A stretch of 22,752 nucleotides of DNA, from assembly GCA_002081555.1 (NCBI GenBank), contig MZNV01002430.1, positions 1-22,752 of the forward strand, written 5' to 3'. Of the stretch, positions 1 to 8,300 are shown one piece after another. Under the pieces are notes generated by a model. The model ran no database searches and was not told the DNA's origin. It saw only the letters and a list, made by a program, of their open reading frames with translations. The stretch's first letter is position 1. Every line of letters begins with the position of its first letter. This stretch comes from Protostelium mycophagum (Eukaryota > Evosea > Variosea > Protosteliida > Protosteliaceae). A program made the position numbers and the translations under genes.

Positions 1-11
1 AATATTTAATA

Positions 12-209
12 TTGCCTGGCGGACACGGATTTGTACAAAGTTCAAAATTAATTTTGAAAGCAATTATTTTTTTATATTCCCGGTAAGCGACGTGACCATT
101 GCGGTAAGCGATTGTCACCCCAATGACCACCTTACCGCGAGATTGTTGAAAAATTATTTGCTTCAAACGATAATTTTGAAATTGGTACAAATCCGTGTCC
201 GCCGGGTAA
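12..209. mobile_element. MITE-like foldback element with terminal inverted repeats
   Basis: The two ends are inverted copies of each other. The outer ~25 bp (GGCGGACACGGATTTGTAC core) match almost perfectly, and the similarity continues inward with a few mismatches for about 90 bp on each arm, so nearly the whole ~198 bp can fold on itself. There is no coding capacity. The inner part repeats the word CGGTAAG. Both flanks are AT-rich (AATATTTAATATT on the left and a similar string near 259-271 on the right), so a target-site duplication cannot be fixed. This fits a non-autonomous DNA transposon (MITE); the superfamily cannot be assigned. Confidence 0.75.
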
Positions 210-255
210 TAGACAAAAATAAATAGAAATACCAAGTTTTTTGTTTTATTTTCTC

Positions 256-480
256 TTAATATTTAATATTTAATAGTTGCCACATGGTTTTAAAATCACT
301 TGATGTATTCTCCTGTCCTGGTATGTGCCTAATATCTCTTTCATTCACCACTGACATGATGCAGCATCTTCTGTGGATGTTGAACGATTTTTCTCCATCA
401 CCGACACAACATATCAGACGTGCATCTCTCTCGCATGTGCACCTGATCTCTGCTGTCAAGACAGAGTCTGAGTCGATCAT
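256..480 (-). CDS. possible small cysteine-containing protein (74 aa), unsupported by homology
   Basis: An uninterrupted 74-codon frame on the minus strand contains six cysteines, including two CC pairs and a C-x-C. A TATATA string lies about 25-30 bp upstream of the ATG (near 504-511), and an AATAAA-like string follows the stop (near 245-250), so it has the outline of a compact gene. I recognise no domain, and a 95-codon frame overlaps it on the other strand. It may equally be non-coding sequence next to the foldback element. Confidence 0.25.
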   Translation of the reverse strand: MIDSDSVLTAEIRCTCERDARLICCVGDGEKSFNIHRRCCIMSVVNERDIRHIPGQENTSSDFKTMWQLLNIKY

Positions 481-561
481 GGAATCGTCTCTGTTATCAG
501 GTGTCTATATATGGCATGACGTGGCAACCTTGTACTTCGGACAAACACCTTTCACCCTGTT

Positions 562-614
562 CCGCGGTTGAATTTCCCTGATTTGTACACAATTTCGGGG
601 AAACTCAACCGCGG
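562..614. repeat. 53-bp inverted repeat capped by CCGCGG
   Basis: Arms 562-581 and 595-614 are inverted copies with about 18 of 20 bases paired, separated by a 13-bp spacer containing TTTGTACA. Both ends finish in the self-complementary CCGCGG. It could form a long hairpin. It may be a minimal foldback element or a structured regulatory/termination site between the small minus-strand frame and HMG-CoA synthase. Confidence 0.7.
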
Positions 615-904
615 CAATCATCCCACAGCCTCACAACGCCCTCTTTCGAGCATCCTTTCTGGCTCCCCAACTACAGCTCTCCGTCCCTTGAGCTGCAGAC
701 TGTAGAAATGTCTACAAAGTTGTGATTCCGTGACTTTCTCCTCTGAACACGTTTTCCTGGGACTTCCGAGATTACCCGTGACTCGGACCGAACACAATCT
801 TCGCTGCAAAACTTCAAGCAGCAGCAGACGAGACTCTTTCAGAAGGTAGTACTGTGACACCTGATAGGGAAATCTGAAGGCCAGACTGAATATATGCAGC
901 GATC
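615..904. other. upstream region of HMG-CoA synthase, no supported gene
   Basis: An 80-codon minus-strand frame lies at 618-860, but it shows no recognisable domain and sits in the expected promoter/5' leader of the downstream gene. I do not call it. No clear TATA box or other site could be fixed. Confidence 0.5.
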
Positions 905-3003
905 ATGAATCGTGTCGTCCGTATCGCGCCAAACTGTGCAAGAAGAGTCATAGGTACATCTTCTCATTTATAGACTTACAACTAAATGTTCTTGAACTTT
1001 ATCTTATGTGATTACATACATAATATCACAAGCTTATTGGTGATCTGTGATGTCTAACATTCCCAGGAATTCGTGTGAATCCCATCCGCACGATCTCGAC
1101 CAGCCCTTTTCATTCAAAATCATTCAATGTATATCCTAAAGACGTTGGCATTCTTGCTATGGAGGCCTATTTTCCCAAGACATTTGTCAAGCAAAGCGAT
1201 CTAGAGGTGCCATGATTGATCGAATCATTCCTTGAAAGTCATAAAAAAATTTCAGGTGTACGACAAGGTAGGACAAGGCAAATACACCATCGGCTTGGAG
1301 CAGGAGGCCATGGCCTTCTCTCATGACAGAGAGGACATCTATTCCATGTGTCTGACAGGTACGATAACATCTGACATGACATCCACAACGACCTGATCAT
1401 TTTTCAGCCACCCACAACCTGATGGAGAAGTACAATATCTCCTTCAAAGACATCGGAAGGCTTGAAGTCGGTACTGAGACAGTTTTAGACAAGTCAAAGT
1501 CTATAAAGTCTGTGCTCATGCAGCTATTCGCACCAAGTGGAAATTACAATGTGAGTGGGGTCAACATTTTGGCGGGAAATTGAGATGACCTCATTACAGG
1601 TCGAAGGCATAGACACAATCAATGCCTGTTATGGAGGAACAGCCGCGCTGTTGAATGCCACTCAGGTGAAATTTCGACGAAATCTCATTCTTGCTGACGT
1701 CACAGTGGGTTGAGAGCTCCTCGTGGGACGGCCGTTACGCACTTGTGGTGTGCGGAGATATTGCAGTTTACGCCCCCGGAAATGCGAGGCCCACTGGAGG
1801 CAAGAACAACTTCCAAAAAACAAAAACTAACTTCTTAGGTGCCGGAGTGGTCGCCATGCTCGTCGGTAAAGATGCCCCTCTTGTCCTTGAGAGAGGTGAT
1901 ATTTGAATTTAAATTTTGGTGGGAAGACTGACATGTACAAGGAGTGAGAGCCTCTCACGTCGAGAATGTCTACGACTTTTATAAGCCAAATTTAGAATCA
2001 GAATACCCGACTGTCGACGGTCATCTGTCAATCAACTGCTACTATAGAGCTCTTGACAACTGTTATGATATCTTCAGAGAAAATTTCAAGAAGACGGTGA
2101 GATATTCCCGCCCAATTTCAGATTTGAAATTTGAATGACCGTTTTAGTATGGTCAGAATTTCAGCTTGGATACTGCAGACTACACACTCTTCCATTCACC
2201 ATTCTGGAAGCTCGTGAAAAAATCGTACGCCCGTATGGTAATATTTAAATTTTGAAATTGGGTCTTCCCGCCTAAATTCCACCAGTCCTACCTCGACTAC
2301 CTTGCTGACCCCAAAGGAAATCGTTTCAACGGTGTTCCCGCCAAATTGTCGACATTATCTGCAGAAGAATCTTACACCGATAAGGAAGTTGCCAAAGTCT
2401 TCGGCGACATTTCCGCCCCCATGTTCCAGCAGAAGGTAGAAGTCTCGTTGTAGAACACTACGGTCTAACCAGACCTTTCAGGTTGAGCCCGGATCCCTGC
2501 TGCCCAAACAATTGGGAAATTCATACACAGGGTCTCTGTACACTGGTTTATTATCTCTCATCACTCAGAAGCATGCGGAAATGGCAAGTATCTTTTGTAG
2601 ATTGTCGATGTGGTATCATGTACATCGTCGACGTCGACAATAATGACAATCATAGCTGGGTAAGAGAGTGTTGTTATTCTCATACGGCTCGGGAATGGCC
2701 GCAACTTTGTTCTCCGTGAACGTGAACAAATCAGTCAAAGAGATTGCGGAGAAGGCAGAGATCTCCAAGAGATTGTCCCAGAGGCAAAGTGTCACTCCCG
2801 AGTTCTATACTCAGGTGAGGCAAATCTCATCGAAATTTCATCGCTATGAATGTCTGACGGCGTCGCAGGCGCTGAAGGACAGAGAGAGCTTCCACTCAGC
2901 CTCCGACTACACCCCGAAATCCTCTATAGATCAACTCTTCCCCAGCACATATTTCTTGGAAAAAATTGACAGTGAGAAGAGAAGAACATATGGCCGGAAA
3001 TGA
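905..3003 (+). CDS. HMGCS: hydroxymethylglutaryl-CoA synthase, probable mitochondrial form, 13 exons
   Basis: Condenses acetyl-CoA with acetoacetyl-CoA to HMG-CoA (ketogenesis or the mevalonate pathway). Exons read by eye: 905-953, 1067-1206, 1256-1358, 1408-1550, 1600-1665, 1706-1799, 1839-1895, 1942-2096, 2148-2237, 2286-2435, 2482-2583, 2656-2814, 2869-3003. The joined protein has the family hallmarks in order: RLEVGTET (catalytic Glu), [10 protein letters not shown] (acyl-accepting Cys), [39 protein letters not shown] (catalytic His region), [12 protein letters not shown], and a C-terminal RRTYGRK. Length is about that of eukaryotic enzymes. The start at 905 adds a basic, Ser/Thr/Arg-rich leader ([17 protein letters not shown]...[11 protein letters not shown]) that looks like a mitochondrial presequence. 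The next Met (MEAYFPK) would cut into the first conserved strand. Two introns use GC donors. All exon phases agree. Confidence 0.96.
1800..1838 (+). other. GC-AG intron of 39 nt, frame-preserving and stop-free
   Basis: The donor is GCAAG and the acceptor TTCTTAG. Removal restores the invariant family motif PTGGAGVVAM. The intron is 39 nt with no stop codon, so retention would insert 13 residues ([13 protein letters not shown]) inside this motif without shifting the frame. That makes a gene finder likely to miss it. Confidence 0.85.
2584..2655 (+). other. second GC-AG intron of HMG-CoA synthase (72 nt)
   Basis: The donor is ATG|GCAAGT and the acceptor CATAG|CTG. This gives [17 protein letters not shown], matching the family region around GKR..(V/L)FSYGSG. 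The nearby GT (GCAA|GTATC) would put an immediate stop in frame. The intron holds a GTCGACGTCGAC palindrome. Confidence 0.8.
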
Positions 3004-3090
3004 CCTGGTCATGACTCCACCATTAGTTCAAACTTTGTATAAAGGCGAAGACGCTTGACAATTCCTGTGAAGTTCTTCGCAATGAAAAGA

Positions 3091-3137
3091 ATCCTGTACA
3101 GGATTGGATCGTTGTAGATGGTCGTGCAACTACAACG
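3091..3137. promoter_or_regulatory. two palindromes between HMG-CoA synthase and the next gene
   Basis: 3091-3104 is a perfect 14-bp palindrome (ATCCTGTACAGGAT). It is followed by an inverted pair CGTTGTAG (3110-3117) and CTACAACG (3130-3137) around a 12-bp loop, which is an inverted arrangement of the dispersed motif found all over the window. The pair lies 80-125 bp before the next ATG, so it could be a promoter element of that gene or a 3'-end signal of HMG-CoA synthase. Confidence 0.5.
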
Positions 3138-3216
3138 CACCTTTTTTCGTGTTTTATTCAAATATGCTACTTCCTGGAAAACAACATCACGCCGATATTC
3201 GAGGCATTAAACACAA

Positions 3217-4696
3217 ATGAGCGGCCAATTCACCTCATCACAGAGAGACCTCATTCAATCCTCTACATCGAAGTCAGCGAAGACTAAATCTCCGAAAAAT
3301 GGCTCCAATATGCATTCTCATTTAAGTTCTAAAGAGGCTCAACTTCTGGGTATCTTCTCAAAAACTTTTTGAATTCGTCTGAGAAAATCAGCATCACCCC
3401 ACAGTAAACCACCAAAAGTTAAAGTGGGAGGCAAATACGTCACATTGGAGTTCATAAAGAGGAAGCCAGATGGAGAACATGAGAGCCCTCGTGCTGGCCG
3501 TTCCCTTCCGCTGAGGGTATGGGACACATTTTGCATGTAATCTCAAGGAAATTCACAGAGTCCGCGAAAATCACACCATTCACCTGCAAAAGAGAGTGTG
3601 ATTCAGGAGTTACGGAGTCATCTATTTAAGAAGGCACCAGAAGATGATATTTCATCCACACAAAGACATGTAATGCGAGAGGATGTTGACGTAAGCTCAA
3701 GACTAGACCGACCAGACCGGTTAGAAAGATCAGATCCAATCATGGACGCCAATAATTCACCAAATGTACCGGCACCCACGACAACACCCCGGCGACATCT
3801 CAACACAGTTGTACCCACCACAAGCACAAGGACACTTCCTTCTACAACCAAGATGTTGAAGCAACTATCCGAATCGACGGGCTACTCCTTCTTGTCATCA
3901 GAAGATAACAAGAAGAGACAAAAGGTGGACTCTCCACCGCTCAAAAGCGTCAAAACGGATCCAGAGATTATGCGTGGGTCCTTCTATTTTCAGCCAACTG
4001 TGTTTTTCTGTCTGTCTTTTTCAAGTTTCATACGAAGGTGACTGCCTAAGAATGTTTAAAATGCAAGGGGTTGCTGATCTCTGTACATGCAACGACAAAA
4101 TCTCAAGAATTACAGCGAAGGCAACAAGCGCAAGAAAGAAACCAGAAACACCTCACCAAGACATTCCGGGGCACACGCAACCCGTCAGATCCCATGACAC
4201 TTCATACGATGACGAAATCACCAGCAGCTGGGAGGAGGCTGCCGCTTCAGTGTTCAGACCCCCGAAACAACCACAGTCGCCATCTGTATGTGTGACGTCA
4301 CAGACGACACAGATGACGTCATTGTCGACACAGTCTACGTCCACCAAAATACAGTTGACACCGCTGTCGACACAGTCTACCTCAGCCACGTCACAGCCGA
4401 CACAAATGACGTCACAATTGACACCCACAACATCACAAGAGATATCCGGAGACACGCCATCACCTCTTCAGTATACACCCTTCCATGTGAGTCTTTTGTC
4501 ATGTTTGATCTCTTGATCACCACATCAGCCACAACATCAGAAATCTGCTTTGCATTGCAGTTTTAAATGAGATGACATGTTGCAGATGCCGTCATCTCAA
4601 CCAAAATCACATTCAACCCCCACATTATCCCCAGGATCACTGTCCTCACAATTTGATCTGTTTGATGCAACACAGACTACAAACAGCAACACATGA
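3217..4696 (+). CDS. unrecognised Ser/Thr/Gln/Pro-rich low-complexity protein, about 5 exons
   Basis: Exons inferred from splice signals and matching phases: 3217-3349, 3392-3516, 3559-3973, 4026-4486, 4586-4696 (stop TGA). The product is about 410 aa. The first half is basic and Ser/Pro-rich, with one more ordered-looking segment (KVKVGGKYVTLEFIKRK). The middle has a short charged stretch (EDNKKRQKVDSPPLK) that resembles a nuclear localisation signal. From about 4260 the protein is a degenerate T/S/Q repeat (variants of TSQxTQMTS and LSTQSTS), followed by a Ser-rich tail. I recognise no catalytic domain. A disordered, possibly nuclear protein is the most that can be inferred. It is transcribed in the same direction as HMG-CoA synthase, 213 bp downstream. 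The first and last exons and the 4487-4585 intron are the least certain parts. Confidence 0.7.
4260..4445 (+). repeat. degenerate ACA-rich coding repeat with three TGACGTCA palindromes
   Basis: An irregular internal repeat encodes runs of Thr, Ser and Gln in the disordered protein. It contains the CRE-like palindrome TGACGTCA at 4293, 4314 and 4408. The repeat explains the long open frames seen on other strands here. Confidence 0.65.
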
Positions 4697-5376
4697 GAGA
4701 GTGTATAAACATCTCTGTGTGTTACAGTCACTTTTCAAGTTATTGAGGCAATGGGATTTTACAACTCTTGCAGACAGCACAATAAAAATGTGGAGTGTCA
4801 TCTGATGCAGTTTGTGGTGGTCAGTGTTACCTCTGCAGTCTATCATAATTTCAAGCCAAAACGGGCATTGTGGTTCCAGAGAGTGACTTCTTCTTTCTGG
4901 CTGCTGTGTTGTAGAGGGCAGGAGTTGTGTTTTCTCCTGTCATTCATCAGTCTTGGTGTAATTGTACATTTGTATTTACAGAGAATTGAAGAGCTCTTAC
5001 TGTCTACAATGAGATGAAACAAAAGAGATGAGGTCCAAGAATGGCAGATTCAATATCGGATCATAAAAAAGTATACTTCAATAGAGACGTACATCTTTTG
5101 ATATCTCCTCAGCAACAATGTGCTTGCGTGATGCATCCACAAATGCTTGGGAATGCGTCTCACTAGCCGTTACTAGCCAGTATAACCGTTACTCACGGTA
5201 GCTTACCGTGACTCCGAGAATCACGTCCTGGTGGAGCCAGCAACACCTTTTTTATTTTTTGAATCAAGATGTGTAAATCTATTGTATTGTTTTCTCTTTG
5301 CAATAACAACAGACAAGCCCACAAAACATATTCTAAACCAAGAATCTACGTTGGAAAAACGAATGACCGTATATTA
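4697..5376. other. convergent intergenic region, no supported gene
   Basis: This lies between the stop of the low-complexity gene (+) and the stop of the DOCK gene (-). Several open frames of 60-90 codons exist on both strands, but none shows a domain. It presumably holds both 3' UTRs. It contains a perfect 7-bp-stem palindrome, CACGGTA-GCT-TACCGTG, at 5194-5210, preceded by an imperfect repeat of CGTTACTAGCCAG. Confidence 0.6.
5194..5210. repeat. perfect palindrome CACGGTA-GCT-TACCGTG
   Basis: A seven-base-pair stem with a 3-nt loop lies in the convergent intergenic region. Related words of the form CGGTAnnTACCG occur at 10561, 10664 (one change) and 11023, and CGGTAAG recurs inside the foldback element at the left end. 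Confidence 0.6.
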
Positions 5377-8300
5377 TCAGGATTGTGAGCTTCCTAAGCT
5401 GGAATAGCTCGAGTTCGATTTGCTTTGTGTGTTCACGAGTTGCTCTTCCAAAATAGATATCAAATTAGACATGTCGCTTCCCGGCTCGACCTGTCTCGTC
5501 AGAACATTCCACGAATATTCATCGAAGTTTCACTCACCTTTCTCTTGAGGATGGCCATACCAGACTCTAAAAACTCCATTTGGTAGTTGATTTCGCCCAA
5601 CAATGAGTCGACGAGATTCTTGTCTTGTGGATTCTCTTGCTTGTAGGAATTGTCACAGAATGCGTCTTTGTACCGGTCCGTTCCTCCGTTCACAGCCGCG
5701 TCGATGACCCCCTGGAGGTTTCAGATGTGCGTCTACAACGGGATCTACAACGAGGCATACCTTGAAGACCATGAGGAAATCCTGAAGTGCAGAGGGATTG
5801 TTAATGTTATTGTCATTCTTGGCGAGTTGGTCCTTTAACTCTTGGTTCTTATCGCGCATCGCTTTGACTGCAGTTTCCAGAGGAGAGATCTGCTCAGGTC
5901 AATTTTGGCGGGAGATCTTCAATCTACAACGGGATATACACACCTCTACAATGGTCTTGCTGCTAATTATAGATCTCCTCTGTACAGTGGGGAATATTTC
6001 CTCTGTGATGTAATAAGTGTTTCTCAGCCACAAGTCTTTGAACTCGTTTTCGCTCTTGGTTTTGGTCTTTCTGAACGGTTTTTGGAACACAAAGACGTTC
6101 ACGTCGTTGTGTTTGTGGTATTTACGCATTCTCTCGGGCATTTTGGCGGGAATTTTAGAGGGGAGGTTGTCTCTTTCTTCCAAAGAGGATGGTTTAACCG
6201 GGGTGATCTGTACACGTCATCATGACGTCATCATTCGTTATAGATGAACTCACCTGGATGTGTTTTCCTGGGGTTTCAACGAGTTCCTGGGAAGGATCCT
6301 CAGAATAAGTGAGTATCTACAACCGGTCAATATTTTCACCATCTACAACCAGACAAACCTGAGCATCTGGGAATAATATACAAATTCTCTCGACAAAATC
6401 CTCTCGTCTTTCTGCCTCAAGACCTCGATAGATGAAGCTTTTTCCCTGAAAACTATGAGAATTTTCTTGGAATTTATCTCGAAAATTCATAAAAACTTCT
6501 CACTCTCAACTGCTTGTCAAAACCGGCGCCATAAAACCCGACTTTGAAGTATTCGTTGAAAAATCTGCGAAATTTCCGTCAATTTTCGACTCAACTCATC
6601 TACAACTGACCTGTTTTCTCTGGCCACTTTTTTTAACAAATCACTTCGTATTTCCAGGATTCCTGACAATTTTTCGTATTCAAAAGTCCTCGTCTCATAT
6701 TCCTCGGAAAGTTCCTTCAACAATTCCAACGACTTTTCCCACCTGAAATTTCATCAGAATTCCACAAAATCGGAGAATTTTGGTAGAATCTTCGGCGAAA
6801 TTTCGTGAAATGTGGGATTATTACATTTTTCCTTTGGTGAACAAGCTGTGCGCCATAGTAACCAGTTTTTCTTTTCTGCGGCGGGAAGTCTCCGAAGGAA
6901 ATTGCTTGGAAACTTCTGGCACCTACATCGTTGTAGATCGTCTCAAATTTTCGGGATAAAGAACTCACGATGAGGTCGGACCAGTCGTACAGTTTGTTGA
7001 TCAACAAAATAGCTTCTCCCGCCTCCACATAATTTCTCGCTTTCTCTTGTGTCTCGGACAGTCCGTGCATAAAAGTCACATAACCTACATCACTTCAGAA
7101 TTTGAATTTCAAAATGAAATTTCGGCGGGAAACTCGGAAAAATTCATCAATTGAAAATAGAAAGGCGTGTACCTTCTGCCCTCTTGGTGAGTCTTAGATA
7201 CTCGACTAACTTTAGATTTGCGACGATTCTGTCGTCTTCATATGCTTCTCCCTGAGGCAATGTCTTCAGTTCGTATAGCAATCTCGTGAAGTATCTCAAG
7301 TCCGCAGCATATTTAAGTCCCTCCGTTTTGATGTGCGATTCGGGCATCTCGTTGAATTTGGCCGTCAATCTGCGAGAAATTTCAGTTGGATTTCGGAGTA
7401 CGTACGTAAACGTCAGACTACAACGCGTACAGAAAAATCTGGAACTCACCCGTCTGTGAAGAAATTTAAATTCTCTTCGTTGAAATTTGGGTTTGCGTCA
7501 TCACTTATCTTTCGCAAAGATTCAAAAGTCCTCGATTCCATCACTCCAAATTCCCCTGAAATTTTCAGCTCGTTGTAGACGACCAGAATTTTTCCCGCCA
7601 AAAGTGACTCTTTGAAAAAACTCGCCTGACGCGTTGAACTCCGCGGTAAGCGCGGAGAAATATAGTTGGTTCGCGACTGTCCTTATGTGTGGATCTACAA
7701 CGAGGTGTAGATCCATAAACACGGGGACAACAAATGGTAAATAGCGAAGTGACACCACGGGGTCGATATTCATCCATATACTCTCGGCTAAATCCACCAT
7801 GCCTCGTTGTAGACTCTGAGTCCTAAGATGTCATGAGTCTTGTCATGATATCATATCGGGATCGAAATAAGTTCTGGAGTGAGATGTCATAGATTGAGTT
7901 CGAGATTTTTTGTTATGTCGTAGTGAGATATCTTACTTCTCGGTGTCTTCGCTTGAGATTGACACTTCTTGCATCTGCTTAGAGTATACAAAGATGGACG
8001 TCATCATCAGGATGTTGCGGTACACTTCCAACTTGGTTGCCGCGACGTCCAGGGTTCGACTCCTCGCGTCACCACTTCCTTTTTCCAAGAAGGATCTGGT
8101 CTTGGACCTTTCTCTTGTTACCTCAACCCCTTCGGTGGGAGCATTGGAATCTACAACGCTCAGAACTTCCGGATATTTCTCCGAATTTTCACCTCCTCTC
8201 CTGCGGGGGGTCGTCACATCCGCTCGGCAGATGTTGTAGATCATACTGGTGATGCTAAAAATAGTATCGAATTGAAATATGATTAATTTTGACCAGGTGT

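Noticed and set aside
284-571. 95-codon plus-strand frame
   Set aside because: It overlaps the slightly better supported minus-strand frame and shows no domain; its end runs into the 53-bp inverted repeat.
618-860. 80-codon minus-strand frame
   Set aside because: No domain, no clear promoter or polyadenylation signal, and it overlaps the expected promoter of HMG-CoA synthase.
5390-5430. tRNA-like string GAGTTCGATTT
   Set aside because: It is part of the Ser-rich last exon of the DOCK gene and no cloverleaf can be built around it.
8040-8075. tRNA-like T-arm (GGTTCGACTCC)
   Set aside because: It lies in a DOCK coding frame, and no matching acceptor stem, D-arm or anticodon arm is present.
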